A DNA stretch of 64,000 nucleotides from Hyphomicrobiales bacterium (GCA_900472605.1 UCJD01000041.1:1-64000), one strand, 5' to 3'; positions 25,717 to 34,685 are shown, counted from the stretch's first letter. Numbers and translations are program-made. The notes: generated by a model not told the origin, from the letters alone.

Positions 25717-26097
25717 ATGAAACCTGCCGTGACCAAACTCACCGGCATCAGCCACTTTTTTGCCGCCGCCAGCTACTCGCTCGGCGGCTTCAAGCGGCTG
25801 ATCAAGGAGGCCGCGTTCCGTCAGGAGCTTCTCTTCGCCGCCGTCGCGCTGATCCTGCTTCTGGCGGTGGGCGCGACGCTGGTCGAACTGATGATCGCGG
25901 TGATCCTGTTCTTGATCGTCTTCGCCATCGAGGCGCTCAACACCGCGATTGAGGAAGTCATCGACCGCATTTCGCCGGAGATATCGAGCGTCGGCAAGCA
26001 CGCGAAAGATCTCGGCTCGTTTGCCGTGCTCTGCATGCTCACGGCCTGCGGCATCTTCATGCTGTTTACGATCGGCAAGCATTTGATGTTCGGCTGA
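25717..26097 (+). CDS. dgkA: Diacylglycerol kinase
   Basis: 126-residue prokaryotic diacylglycerol kinase: three membrane helices with the catalytic signature EALNTAIEEVIDRIS. It phosphorylates diacylglycerol to phosphatidic acid in the inner membrane, recycling the lipid released when membrane-derived or cyclic glucans receive phosphoglycerol head groups. The N-terminal amphipathic helix and KEAAFRQELLFAAVAL fit the family. GAGGA precedes the ATG. It converges on the kinase gene with five bases between stops. Confidence 0.93.
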   Translation: MKPAVTKLTGISHFFAAASYSLGGFKRLIKEAAFRQELLFAAVALILLLAVGATLVELMIAVILFLIVFAIEALNTAIEEVIDRISPEISSVGKHAKDLGSFAVLCMLTACGIFMLFTIGKHLMFG

Positions 26098-26102
26098 GCT
26101 TC

Positions 26103-27638
26103 TCAAGCAAAACTGCGGCGCTTGCGGGAGACGGCCTGGGCGTCTTCGACGGCGGGTACGGATTGCAGTACGCGCCTTGCCGGCAGGATGGCGATGACCT
26201 CGGTGCCTTCGCGCAGCTTGGATTTCAGGATGAACTGGCCGTCGTGCTTGGCGAGGATCGCCTGAACGATCGGTAGGCCGAGGCCGGTGCCCTGTTCGGC
26301 GCTCTTGATGGCGATCGAGCCCTGGCCGAAGGCGGAGAGGACGACCGGTATCTCATCTTCGGGAATGCCCGGTCCGTTGTCCTTGATCGATATGTACTGG
26401 CCGCCGCCGGCCGTCCAGCCGACCTTGACCATGATCTCGCCGCCCTGCGGCGTGAACTTCACGGCGTTGGACAGGAGATTGAGGATCACCTGCCGCATCG
26501 ATTTCTCGTCGGCCCAGACGGCGGGAAGCTCTAACTCGAACTGCTGCGAGATGGTGATGTTCTTGCCGCGGGCGCGCAGCTGCACCATGCCGATGCAGTC
26601 TTCGGAAATATCGAGGAGCGAGATCGCTTCTTCGCTGAGCTCATATTTGCCGGCTTCGATGCGGGAGAGGTCGAGGATTTCGTTGATCAGGTTCAAGAGA
26701 TGCTGGCCCGAGCGGTGGATGTCGCCGGTGTATTCCTTGTAGGTCGCGTTGTTCAGCGGTCCCATGACCTCAGCCGACATCACCTCGGAGAAACCGAGGA
26801 TGGCGTTGAGCGGCGTTCGCAACTCGTGTGACATGGATGCGAGGAAGCGGGACTTGGCGAGGTTTGCCTCCTCGGCCCGACGCCGCGCCTCATCCGACAT
26901 GGATTTGGCGACTTCGAGCTCGGCAATCAGGTCGTCCTTTTCCACCTGGTAGGAGAGGATGCGCAGGTTCTGCCGGAAGAGGCGGTCGCTGATGTAATGG
27001 AAGAAGATGACCGTTGTGGTCAGGGTCGCGGTCAGGCTGATCTCGAGAATCTCGCGGGAAATGCCGGATTTGGCGACGAGTGCGAAAACGACGGGCGAGA
27101 AAGTCACCAGCACGCACAGCGTCAGCATGTAGTTCCACATCGCCGTCAGCGACAGCGCGATCAGAAGCGTCGCGCCCTTGTAGAGCACGAGGTTGGCCGG
27201 TTCGCAGGTGGCGCAGTCCTGGATGGCGAAATAGGCCCAGCAGCAGCCGATCAGAAATTGTCCGAGCAGGAGGAGCCGACGCCATTTGCGGGCGCGGATC
27301 GCCGTCATCTCGTGCTTGCGGGCACGGCGCGCGAGAAACACGTTCACGGCGTGGGCCGTCAGCGTCAGTATGGCCCAGAGCACGATCTGGGTATCGCCGG
27401 TAAAATAAATGCCGAGGATCGCGATGATGATCACGAACAACGGGATGATCGAAGCGCCCTGAAGCACCGCGTTGATATAGATGTTCAGTACATCGCGATC
27501 GAAGGCGCCGCTCGGCGCATGGCTCGACTGCAGGCGCTCACGCGTCACCCGCACAGCCTTCGCGACCGGCTTGTTGCGGTGACTCCGTGATTTGTCGACG
27601 ATATTCTTATCTGTCGATGTGCTTACGCCGTTACTCAT
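26103..27638 (-). CDS. Membrane histidine kinase, PleC/DivJ-like
   Basis: 511 residues. Six predicted membrane helices (about 55-215) form the N-terminal sensor, followed by a coiled linker (AEEANLAKSRF). The phosphorylation motif FLASMSHELRTPLNAILGFSEVM (His near residue 270) and MGPLNNATYKEYTGDIHRSG are characteristic of the PleC/DivJ/PdhS group, which in alphaproteobacteria acts on DivK and controls cell-cycle asymmetry. The ATPase domain has NLLSNAVKFTPQGG, DNGPGIP and GTGLGLPIV. No PAS domain is evident. Membership of the DivJ/PleC network is inferred from sequence similarity only. No response regulator is adjacent. Confidence 0.87.
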   Translation of the reverse strand: MSNGVSTSTDKNIVDKSRSHRNKPVAKAVRVTRERLQSSHAPSGAFDRDVLNIYINAVLQGASIIPLFVIIIAILGIYFTGDTQIVLWAILTLTAHAVNVFLARRARKHEMTAIRARKWRRLLLLGQFLIGCCWAYFAIQDCATCEPANLVLYKGATLLIALSLTAMWNYMLTLCVLVTFSPVVFALVAKSGISREILEISLTATLTTTVIFFHYISDRLFRQNLRILSYQVEKDDLIAELEVAKSMSDEARRRAEEANLAKSRFLASMSHELRTPLNAILGFSEVMSAEVMGPLNNATYKEYTGDIHRSGQHLLNLINEILDLSRIEAGKYELSEEAISLLDISEDCIGMVQLRARGKNITISQQFELELPAVWADEKSMRQVILNLLSNAVKFTPQGGEIMVKVGWTAGGGQYISIKDNGPGIPEDEIPVVLSAFGQGSIAIKSAEQGTGLGLPIVQAILAKHDGQFILKSKLREGTEVIAILPARRVLQSVPAVEDAQAVSRKRRSFA

Positions 27639-27743
27639 TATACACGTGACGCTTGATCTGCGGGTGCATGAACATTAGGGCTCAAATATTAAGAAGTTGT
27701 TTGCCAATTTTCCCAAGGGTTTGTTTTTGAAGGAGGCGAAACC

Positions 27744-28283
27744 GTGACGCGGGGTTTCAGAACCGTTCGTGACGGTGTGACGGCGTTTGCGCTGCTCGCG
27801 TTCATCTGGCTGATCGCGGCCAAACTGAATGATACCGCCGAAATATCCCACGCCGGGCGCTTTCATGCCGCCGATGGCGACAGCCTGGCGATTGGCGAGG
27901 AGCGAATGCGGCTGAAGGGGATCGATGCGCCCGAGCTTGCCCAGACCTGCCAGCGCGGTGGCGCGCGATGGGCGTGCGGGCAGGACGCCAAGCGCTTGCT
28001 GCAGAGCCTTGTTGCCGCCGATGATGCGCGGTGCGCCGGGAGCGAGCGGGACCGTTTTCAGCGGCTGCTGGTGGTGTGCCATGCCGGTGGAGCCGATCTC
28101 AATGCCGTGATGGTGCGGCGGGGCATGGCCGTTTCCTATGGCGCCTATGGCGACGAGGAGGCTGAGGCGCGGGCGGAAAAGGCCGGTCTTTGGGCCGGCG
28201 CCTTCGAGAGGCCGCGCGACTTTCGCGATCACAGGCAGGATACCGAACGCCCGGGTGGCGTCAGGGGGCTTTTCGGATGGTAG
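27744..28283 (+). CDS. Thermonuclease (SNase)-family protein, membrane-anchored
   Basis: 179 residues starting at GTG behind GGAGG. One N-terminal hydrophobic helix (about 12-27) anchors or exports it. The staphylococcal-nuclease fold follows, with catalytic-site residues in RLKGIDAPELAQTC (Arg and Glu) and SERDRFQRLLVVC corresponding to the second Arg. HAADGDSLAIG matches the typical metal-site strand. It would cleave DNA or RNA with Ca2+, probably outside the cytoplasm. It overlaps the next gene by seven bases. Four cysteines in the mature part suggest disulfides, consistent with export. Confidence 0.87.
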   Translation: MTRGFRTVRDGVTAFALLAFIWLIAAKLNDTAEISHAGRFHAADGDSLAIGEERMRLKGIDAPELAQTCQRGGARWACGQDAKRLLQSLVAADDARCAGSERDRFQRLLVVCHAGGADLNAVMVRRGMAVSYGAYGDEEAEARAEKAGLWAGAFERPRDFRDHRQDTERPGGVRGLFGW

Positions 28284-28912
28284 GCGCGACGGATGGGCTG
28301 GAGGAGATGCGCGCGACGATCGCGGGCTGTCGGATCTGTCGCGACGAGCCGCTGCGCGGGCCTGATCACAGGCTTCCGCACGAGCCACGGCCGGTGGCGG
28401 TGATTTCGACCAAAGCCAGGATATTGATCGCGGGGCAGGCGCCGGGATTGAAGGTGCATGAGAGCGGCATCCCTTTCAACGATGCATCGGGCGATCGGCT
28501 GCGCGAATGGCTGCAGGTCGATCGCGACACGTTCTACGATCGCGATCGCTTCGCCATCGTGCCGATGGGCTTCTGTTTTCCGGGGTATGACGCCAAAGGC
28601 AGCGACCTGCCACCCCGGCGGGAATGCGCGCCGCGGTGGCGTTTGCCCGTTATCAACGCCATGCCGCAGATCGAGCTGGTGCTGGTGATCGGGCAATACG
28701 CGCAGGCATGGCATCTGGGCAACGAGCGGCGCGGCAGCGTGACCGAGACGGTCCTGATGTGGCGAGAGATCCTGTTTGCCAATCGTGCGCCGGCCATCCT
28801 GCCGCTGCCGCATCCGAGCTGGCGCAACACGGGCTGGATCAGGCGCAATCCGTGGTTCGAAGAGGAATTGCTGCCGGCCTTGCGGGCCCGCATCACAATG
28901 CTCGTGAACTGA
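28277..28912 (+). CDS. Uracil-DNA glycosylase-family protein (likely Fe-S)
   Basis: 211 residues of the COG1573 uracil-DNA-glycosylase superfamily. Motif A is GQAPG at residues 53-57 and the distal motif is LPHPSWRN near 172-179. Four cysteines (18, 21, 100, 117) have the CxxC...C-x16-C spacing of the [4Fe-4S] ligands in family-4 enzymes. Whether it excises uracil is uncertain, since many members of this superfamily lack demonstrated activity. The start overlaps the nuclease stop (ATGGTAG), implying co-translation. Confidence 0.82.
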   Translation: MVGATDGLEEMRATIAGCRICRDEPLRGPDHRLPHEPRPVAVISTKARILIAGQAPGLKVHESGIPFNDASGDRLREWLQVDRDTFYDRDRFAIVPMGFCFPGYDAKGSDLPPRRECAPRWRLPVINAMPQIELVLVIGQYAQAWHLGNERRGSVTETVLMWREILFANRAPAILPLPHPSWRNTGWIRRNPWFEEELLPALRARITMLVN

Positions 28913-28978
28913 AACAAATTTCTTTCAAATGGCCGGAATCACGCTATACATAGAAAATAATTCGTGGGGGTGGGATGA

Positions 28979-29467
28979 ATGGACCGTCTTGATCGCAAAA
29001 TTCTGCGTCTCTTGCAGGAAGATTCAACATTGGCGGTTGCCGATCTGGCAAAGAAGGTCGGCCTTTCCACGACCCCTTGCTGGCGCCGCATCCAGAAAAT
29101 GGAAGAAGACGGCGTCATCAAGCGCCGTGTGGCCATCCTGGATCCGGAGAAGGTCAACACCAAGGTCACGGTTTTCGTCTCCATCCGCACCGCAACGCAT
29201 TCGATCGAATGGCTGCGGCGGTTTTCGGAAGTGGTGGCGGAATTCCCAGAGGTCGTCGAGTTCTACCGGATGAGCGGCGACGTGGATTATCTGCTGCGCG
29301 TCGTCGTGCCGGATATCGCGGCCTATGACGCCTTCTACAAGCGGATGATCGCCAAGATCGAAATCCGCGACGTCTCCTCGGCTTTTGCGATGGAGCAGAT
29401 CAAGTATTCGACGCAGCTGCCGCTCGACTACATGATCCTCGATACGTCGAAGTCCAACGAGGACTGA
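28979..29467 (+). CDS. Lrp/AsnC-family transcriptional regulator
   Basis: 162 residues: an N-terminal helix-turn-helix (MDRLDRKILRLLQEDSTLAV...VGLSTTPCWRRIQKMEEDGVI) and a C-terminal RAM ligand-binding domain (SGDVDYLLRVVVPDIAAYDAF). Such proteins form octamers and bind an amino acid or related effector. It is monocistronic, with a strong terminator after it. No neighbouring amino-acid gene is an obvious target. AAGGAGG is lacking; GGGATG precedes the ATG. Confidence 0.94.
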   Translation: MDRLDRKILRLLQEDSTLAVADLAKKVGLSTTPCWRRIQKMEEDGVIKRRVAILDPEKVNTKVTVFVSIRTATHSIEWLRRFSEVVAEFPEVVEFYRMSGDVDYLLRVVVPDIAAYDAFYKRMIAKIEIRDVSSAFAMEQIKYSTQLPLDYMILDTSKSNED

Positions 29468-29513
29468 GCCCTTGGCCCTCAAGGACTGAGTTCCAGCCGT
29501 TCTCTTGAATAGG

Positions 29514-29543
29514 GGCGGGCGAGATGTCTCGCCCGCCTTTTTT
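29514..29543 (+). terminator. Intrinsic terminator after lrp-type gene
   Basis: GGCGGGCGAGA (29514-29524) is complementary to TCTCGCCCGCC (29527-29537), followed by six T residues. This is the clearest rho-independent terminator in the window. Because the gene on the right is transcribed leftward, it may also separate the two convergent units. Confidence 0.85.
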
Positions 29544-29573
29544 CTTGTTGCTGTCGGCCTTTGAAGGCACTGA

Positions 29574-30443
29574 TCACTTCTCAAGACGGGCAAGCAGCGA
29601 GGACGTGTCCCAGCGATTGCCGCCCATCGCCTGGACGTCGCCGTAGAACTGGTCGACAAGGGCGGTGAGGGGCAGTTTGGCGCCGTTGTGGCGGGCTTCG
29701 TCGAGGACGATGCCGAGATCCTTGCGCATCCAGTCGATGGCGAAGCCGAAGTCGTACTTGCCCTCGTTCATGGTCTTGTGGCGGTTTTCCATCTGCCAGG
29801 AGCCGGCCGCACCCTTGGAGATGACGTCGACGACCTTCTCGATATCGAGGCCGGCGCGCTTGCCGAAATGGATGCCCTCGGCGAGGCCCTGGACGATGCC
29901 GGCGATGCAGATCTGGTTGATCATCTTGGTGAGCTGGCCGGCACCCGGCGCCCCCATCAGCCCGACCATGCGGGCGAAGGCGTCGATCACGGGCTTGGCC
30001 TTCTCATAGACGGCGTCCTCGGCGCCGCACATGACTGTGAGTACGCCGTTTTCGGCACCTGCCTGGCCACCCGACACGGGAGCGTCGATAAAGCCGACGC
30101 CCTTTTCCTTGGCAGCCGCGTCGAGTTCCCGGGCGACATCGGCGCTGGCGGTGGTGTTGTCGATCAGGATGGCGCCTGATCTCATCGTCTGCAGGACGCC
30201 GTCCTTGCCCGATGTCACCGAGCGGAGATCGTCGTCATTGCCGACACAGGTGAAGACGAAATCGGCGTCGCGCGCGGCTTCGGCCGGCGTCGGGGCCGAC
30301 TTGCCACCGAATTTCTCGGCCCAGGCAGCCGCCTTGGCGGCGGTGCGGTTATAGACCGTGACATCATGGCCGCCTTTCACCTTCAGATGACCCGCCATGG
30401 GAAAACCCATGACGCCGAGACCGATGAATGCGACTTTTGCCAT
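29574..30443 (-). CDS. 3-hydroxyisobutyrate dehydrogenase-family oxidoreductase
   Basis: 289-residue NAD(P)-dependent beta-hydroxyacid dehydrogenase. The N-terminal Rossmann motif is GLGVMGFPMAGHL, with NRT after strand 2 suggesting NADP preference. The substrate-binding signature is DAPVSGGQAGAENG and the catalytic Lys lies in GAGQLTKMINQ. Family members act on 3-hydroxyisobutyrate, tartronate semialdehyde or related short hydroxyacids, or on short-chain aldehydes; the exact substrate is unclear. AAAGGAT precedes the ATG. It is divergent from the ssu operon. Confidence 0.92.
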   Translation of the reverse strand: MAKVAFIGLGVMGFPMAGHLKVKGGHDVTVYNRTAAKAAAWAEKFGGKSAPTPAEAARDADFVFTCVGNDDDLRSVTSGKDGVLQTMRSGAILIDNTTASADVARELDAAAKEKGVGFIDAPVSGGQAGAENGVLTVMCGAEDAVYEKAKPVIDAFARMVGLMGAPGAGQLTKMINQICIAGIVQGLAEGIHFGKRAGLDIEKVVDVISKGAAGSWQMENRHKTMNEGKYDFGFAIDWMRKDLGIVLDEARHNGAKLPLTALVDQFYGDVQAMGGNRWDTSSLLARLEK

Positions 30444-30703
30444 GTACCTATCCTTTCATGAATGCTGGCTTGAGGAGTAGCCCAAATAGGGCGGGGCGAA
30501 AAGCCGCCGAAATGACCGGCGGCGTTCCGCTTGGAACAAAATTCCCCTCAGGGCCCGAAATCGGGTCAGGATAATTTCCAGCGAGCCGAAAATCACAAAC
30601 ATAATTGTCGATATAATTTATAGATTTAAGCAGACTTTGCCCATCGCAAACACAGCGGCTTCGGAGATCGGACCCTGAGCACGCTGATCGAAAGGGGACA
30701 GCT
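30444..30703. promoter_or_regulatory. Divergent promoter region of ssu operon
   Basis: This 260-base gap has a strongly AT-rich core (about 30590-30635, including TCGATATAATTTATAG) in an otherwise GC-rich window, which is where the ssuA promoter most likely lies. The divergent dehydrogenase gene reads from the left edge. No clear dyad for a CysB/Cbl-like regulator was recognised, so only the promoter assignment is suggested. Confidence 0.4.
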
Positions 30704-31666
30704 ATGATTTCTCGTCGACAGACACTGGGGCTTCTTGGCGCCGCGGCCGCAGCCGCCGTGCTGCCTGCCATCCGGCCGGCTCGCGCCGCCGCCACCGAGT
30801 TTCGCATCGGCTGGCAGAAGAACGGCGTGCTGGCGCTCGCCAAGCGCAGAGGGGCGCTGGAGAAGCGGCTTGCCGACAAGGGCATCACGGTCAGCTGGTC
30901 CGAATTCACCTCGGGGCCGCCGTTGCTGGAGGCGCTGGGGGCCGGCGCGCTCGATTTCGGGGCGACGGGCGATGTGCCGCCGCTGTTTGCGCAGGCCGCC
31001 GGCGGTCAGCTCTATTATGTCGGCACCTATCGCGGCAGCGCTGCCGGCTCGGCAATCGTCGTGCGCACGGATTCCGATATCAAGACGGTCGAAGACCTGA
31101 AGGGCAAGAAGGTCGCCTTCAAGCGCGGATCGAGCGCGCATAACGTGACGGTCAAGATCCTGCGCAAGGCTGGCCTGACGATCGACGACGTCGAGCCGAT
31201 CGATCTGTCGCCACCGGATGCCGCCGCCGCCTTCAAAAACGGCAGCATCGACGCGTGGTCGATCTGGGATCCCTATCTCGCCATCGTCGAGGCCGATCCG
31301 CAGACGCGCATTCTCTCCACCGCCGAGGGGATCGTGCCGTCCTACAGCTACTTCCTCGCCAATTCCGGTTTCACCGATGCGAATGGCCAGGTGGTCAGCG
31401 ATGTCATCGATGAACTCGCCAAGGTCGGTCGTTCCGCGCAGGGCAAGCTTGACGATACGATCAAGGAGCTTTCGGAGATAACCGGCGTTCCCACTGACAT
31501 CACCCGTGTGACGCTGACACGAGCGGGCGCCGACCTTGGCGGCGTGTCGACGATTGGCGACGACGCGGCCGCATACCAGCAGGCGCTGGCCGACGAGTTC
31601 TACAGTCTCGGTATCGTGCCGAAGCAGCTCACGGTCAGCAGCGCCATCTGGCACCCGGCCAGCTGA
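30704..31666 (+). CDS. ssuA: Aliphatic sulfonate ABC transporter, binding protein
   Basis: 320-residue periplasmic solute-binding protein that delivers alkanesulfonates to SsuBC. The signal peptide starts ISRRQTLGLLGAAAA, which has a twin-arginine-like sequence and ends at ARA. The mature part shows RIGWQKNGVLALAK, TSGPPLLEALGAGALDFGATGDVPP and SSAHNVTVKILRKAGL, standard for SsuA. It is first in ssuA-ssuD-ssuC-ssuB, preceded by AGGGGACAG. The operon is normally induced under sulfate limitation. Confidence 0.93.
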   Translation: MISRRQTLGLLGAAAAAAVLPAIRPARAAATEFRIGWQKNGVLALAKRRGALEKRLADKGITVSWSEFTSGPPLLEALGAGALDFGATGDVPPLFAQAAGGQLYYVGTYRGSAAGSAIVVRTDSDIKTVEDLKGKKVAFKRGSSAHNVTVKILRKAGLTIDDVEPIDLSPPDAAAAFKNGSIDAWSIWDPYLAIVEADPQTRILSTAEGIVPSYSYFLANSGFTDANGQVVSDVIDELAKVGRSAQGKLDDTIKELSEITGVPTDITRVTLTRAGADLGGVSTIGDDAAAYQQALADEFYSLGIVPKQLTVSSAIWHPAS

Positions 31667-31694
31667 GCCAGTTTCCCCCACAAGGATCATTTCC

Positions 31695-32870
31695 ATGAGC
31701 AGTAAGCACGATCCCATCAATTTTCTCTGGTTCATCCCGACATCGGGCGACGGCGCCTATCTCGGTTCCAATGATCTGAACCGCGCGCCGGAATTCGACT
31801 ATCTCACCCAGATCGCGCAGGCGGCGGATCGTCTCGGCTATTCCGGCGTGCTTCTGCCCACCGGGGTTTCCTGCGAGGAATCCTTCGTGACGGCGGCAGC
31901 GCTTGCGACCAAGACGGAAAAGCTGCAGTTCCTGGTCGCCATCCGCCCCGGCACCGCATCGCCGGCCTATTACGCGCGGTTGACGACGACGCTCGACCGC
32001 ATCTCGAATGGGCGGCTGCTGCTCAACATCGTCGTTGGCGGCAGTCCAGGCGAGCTCGCCGGCGACGGCATCACGCTGGCGCATGACGAGCGCTACGCCC
32101 ATGCCAACGAGTTCTTCACGGTGTTCGAGGAACTGCTGGAGAAGGGTGTCGCCAGCTACGACGGCAAATATATCAAGGCGACCAATGCGCGCCTGGGCTT
32201 CCCTTCCGTGCAGAACCCGCGTCCGCCGCTCTATTTCGGCGGCTCCTCGGATGCCGGTATCGACTTCTCCGTCGGCCGGGTCGACAAGTATCTGACCTGG
32301 GGCGAGCCGCCGGCGCAGGTGGCGGAGAAGGTGCAGAAGGTGCGCGCCGCTGCAGCGGAGAAGGGCCGGGAGGTCAGCTTCGGCATCCGCCTGCATTTCA
32401 TCGTCCGCGAAACGGATGAGGAAGCATGGGCCGCGGCCGACCGGCTGATCTCCAAGCTCGACGATGCAACCATCGAGGAGGCGCAGCAGCGCTTCGTCAA
32501 CGAGTCCGATTCCGTCGGGCAGAAGCGCATGGCGGCGCTGCATGGCGGCCGTCGCGACAAGCTCGAGGTGTCGCCGAACCTCTGGGCGGGCGTCGGGCTG
32601 GTGCGCGCCGGCGCCGGCACGGCTCTGGTCGGCTCGCCGAAGACGGTGGCCGCGCGGCTGCGCGAATACCAGGATGTCGGCATCGATACGGTGATCGGCT
32701 CCGGCTACCCGCATCTGGAAGAAGCCTATCGCGTCGCCGAGCTGCTGTTCCCGGAACTCGGGATTACCCGCAAGGAGCAGCGCCACGGGTTCGACAGCGA
32801 CTTCGGCAAGCGCCAGGTCTTCGGCGGCGGCAGCCATGGCGGCAATCTCAAGGTGGTCTCCGGATCCTGA
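31695..32870 (+). CDS. ssuD: FMNH2-dependent alkanesulfonate monooxygenase
   Basis: 391-residue SsuD, a luciferase-fold TIM barrel that uses FMNH2 and O2 to release sulfite from C2-C10 alkanesulfonates. The N-terminal NFLWFIPTSGDGAYLG, SGVLLPTG-CEE (with the conserved Cys), LDRISNGRLLLNIVVGG and the C-terminal SGYPHLEEAYRVAEL fit the family. The ATG at 31695 follows AAGGAT and lies 28 bases after ssuA. A partner flavin reductase (SsuE) is not in view, so FMNH2 must come from elsewhere in the genome. A strong hairpin follows the stop. Confidence 0.95.
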   Translation: MSSKHDPINFLWFIPTSGDGAYLGSNDLNRAPEFDYLTQIAQAADRLGYSGVLLPTGVSCEESFVTAAALATKTEKLQFLVAIRPGTASPAYYARLTTTLDRISNGRLLLNIVVGGSPGELAGDGITLAHDERYAHANEFFTVFEELLEKGVASYDGKYIKATNARLGFPSVQNPRPPLYFGGSSDAGIDFSVGRVDKYLTWGEPPAQVAEKVQKVRAAAAEKGREVSFGIRLHFIVRETDEEAWAAADRLISKLDDATIEEAQQRFVNESDSVGQKRMAALHGGRRDKLEVSPNLWAGVGLVRAGAGTALVGSPKTVAARLREYQDVGIDTVIGSGYPHLEEAYRVAELLFPELGITRKEQRHGFDSDFGKRQVFGGGSHGGNLKVVSGS

Positions 32871-32880
32871 GCGAGCGAAT

Positions 32881-32906
32881 GCGCTGCCCGTGATTGCGGG
32901 CAGCGC
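32881..32906 (+). promoter_or_regulatory. Intercistronic hairpin between ssuD and ssuC
   Basis: GCGCTGCCCG (32881-32890) and GCGGGCAGCGC-side arm (32897-32906) form a perfect ten-pair stem with a six-base loop (TGATTG). The 101-base gap it sits in is long for this operon. Only two T residues follow it, so it may stabilise the upstream ssuA-ssuD mRNA or partially attenuate ssuCB rather than fully terminate. Confidence 0.65.
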
Positions 32907-32971
32907 TTCAATGGACGCATGTCTGCCGGATGGCCTTGGGCCGCGGCGACACAGAGGCGAGGAAGAACTCG

Positions 32972-33820
32972 ATGTCGACATTCGATACGCCGATCGGCCG
33001 GACCCTGACGGAGCGGACAGCTGGCAGGACCGCGCCAAAGGCAGGGTTTCGGCTTCCGGTGCCGGGGCGCGATCGGTTGCTGCCCTATCTGGTGCCGCTT
33101 GTCATTGTCGCCGCATGGCAGCTCGGCTGTTCGCTGGGCTGGATCTCGTCGCGCATCATGCCGTCGCCGGCCGACGTGGCCGTGGCCCTCTGGTCGACGA
33201 CGGTATCAGGAAAATTGCCGAACGATATTCTAGTCAGCGCCGGCCGGGCCTTCGCCGGGCTCGTCGTCGGTGGGTCGATCGGCTTTCTGCTGGGGATCGC
33301 CAATGGCGTCTCGAAGCTTTCCGAACAACTGACCGATACGACGCTGCAGATGCTGCGCACCATTCCGCATCTGGCGATGATCCCGCTTGTCATCCTGTGG
33401 TTCGGCATCGGCGAGGAATCGAAGCTGTTCCTGACATCGCTCGGCGTTTTGTTTCCCGTCTATCTGAACACCTATCACGGCGTGCGCAACGTCGATCGCG
33501 ATCTGATCGAAATGGGCCGGGTCTATGGAATGAGCAACTGGATGCTGTTTCGCAAGGTGGTCTTTCCCGGCGCGCTTCCGTCGATCTTCGTCGGGCTGCG
33601 CTATGCGCTTGGCATCATGTGGCTGACGCTGATCGTCTCGGAATCGATCGCCGCGTCGTCGGGGATCGGCCACATGGCCAATAATGCCCGCGAGTTCATG
33701 ATGACCGATGTCGTCGTGCTGGCGCTCGTCATCTACGCGGTTCTCGGCAAGTTCGCCGATGTCGTGGCCCGTTCGCTCGAGCGCCGGGCGCTCAGGTGGA
33801 ACCCGGTCTATCAGAAGTAG
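32972..33820 (+). CDS. ssuC: Aliphatic sulfonate ABC transporter, permease
   Basis: 282-residue inner-membrane permease with six helices. The EAA loop contacting the ATPase reads MGRVYGMSNWMLFRKVVFPGALPSIFVGLR in two parts, and the helical MLRTIPHLAMIPLVILWFGIGEESK is typical of SsuC/TauC. The start at 32972 follows GAGGCGAGGAAG; a longer upstream frame lies in the hairpin region and is rejected. It is coupled with ssuB ten bases downstream. Confidence 0.94.
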   Translation: MSTFDTPIGRTLTERTAGRTAPKAGFRLPVPGRDRLLPYLVPLVIVAAWQLGCSLGWISSRIMPSPADVAVALWSTTVSGKLPNDILVSAGRAFAGLVVGGSIGFLLGIANGVSKLSEQLTDTTLQMLRTIPHLAMIPLVILWFGIGEESKLFLTSLGVLFPVYLNTYHGVRNVDRDLIEMGRVYGMSNWMLFRKVVFPGALPSIFVGLRYALGIMWLTLIVSESIAASSGIGHMANNAREFMMTDVVVLALVIYAVLGKFADVVARSLERRALRWNPVYQK

Positions 33821-33830
33821 GAGAGAGGCC

Positions 33831-34649
33831 ATGACACTCACAGCACATGAGCGTTTCCAGGGCGCCGCCGATGCGCCGGAGTATACGATCGACGCGCCCA
33901 ACCCTGCACGCAGCGGTGCCGCCGCGATCACCTTGAAAGGGCTGGAGAAGAGCTTTGGCGCCAATCGGGTGCTGCGGGGGATCAACCTGCACATTCCGGC
34001 CGGACAGTTCGTCGCCGTGATCGGCAAGAGCGGGTGCGGCAAGAGCACGCTCCTGCGTATCCTCATGGGGCTCGACGTGCCGACGTCAGGCGCACTCGCC
34101 TTCGAGACGCCTGACGGTGGCGAGGCCAACGCCCGTATCGTCTTCCAGGAGCCGAGGCTTCTGCCATGGCTGAGCGTTGCCGATAACGTCGCGGTCGGGC
34201 TTGGCGACAAGGCCGACCGGCGCCTGGCGGCGCGGGAGGTCGAGGCCGTGCTCTCGGAAGTGCAGCTGGCGGAGAAGGCCGGCGAGTGGCCGGCGCGGCT
34301 TTCGGGCGGACAGCGGCAGCGCGTGGCGCTTGCCCGCGCGCTGGTCAGCCGTCCTGGTATGCTGGCGCTGGACGAGCCGCTGGGCGCGCTCGATGCACTG
34401 ACCCGGATCAGCATGCAGGAGCTCTTGGCGCGGGTCTGGCGGGAGCTCGGCTTCACCGCCGTGCTGGTCACCCACGACGTCAGCGAGGCCGTGCATCTGG
34501 CGGACCGGGTGATCGTGCTCGACGAGGGCAGGGTGTCGCTCGACCTTGCCATTCCCCATCCGCATCCGCGCCGTCACGGCAACGCTGATCTGGCGGCCCT
34601 CGAGGGGCGGCTGCTGTCGGCCATTTTCGGAACGGACGACCGTCGCTGA
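33831..34649 (+). CDS. ssuB: Aliphatic sulfonate ABC transporter, ATP-binding protein
   Basis: 272-residue ATPase of the sulfonate/nitrate importer family. Walker A GKSGCGKST (~residue 65), Q-loop VFQEPRLLPWL, signature LSGGQRQRVALARAL (~157) and Walker B MLALDEPLGALD (~177) are intact. The N-terminal ~35 residues are an extra tail before the ATPase core. AGGAGAGAGG precedes the ATG. It is the last gene of the ssu operon. Confidence 0.95.
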   Translation: MTLTAHERFQGAADAPEYTIDAPNPARSGAAAITLKGLEKSFGANRVLRGINLHIPAGQFVAVIGKSGCGKSTLLRILMGLDVPTSGALAFETPDGGEANARIVFQEPRLLPWLSVADNVAVGLGDKADRRLAAREVEAVLSEVQLAEKAGEWPARLSGGQRQRVALARALVSRPGMLALDEPLGALDALTRISMQELLARVWRELGFTAVLVTHDVSEAVHLADRVIVLDEGRVSLDLAIPHPHPRRHGNADLAALEGRLLSAIFGTDDRR

Positions 34650-34685
34650 TTGGTGACGCTCATGCTTCCTTCTGGGCTTAAGGCT

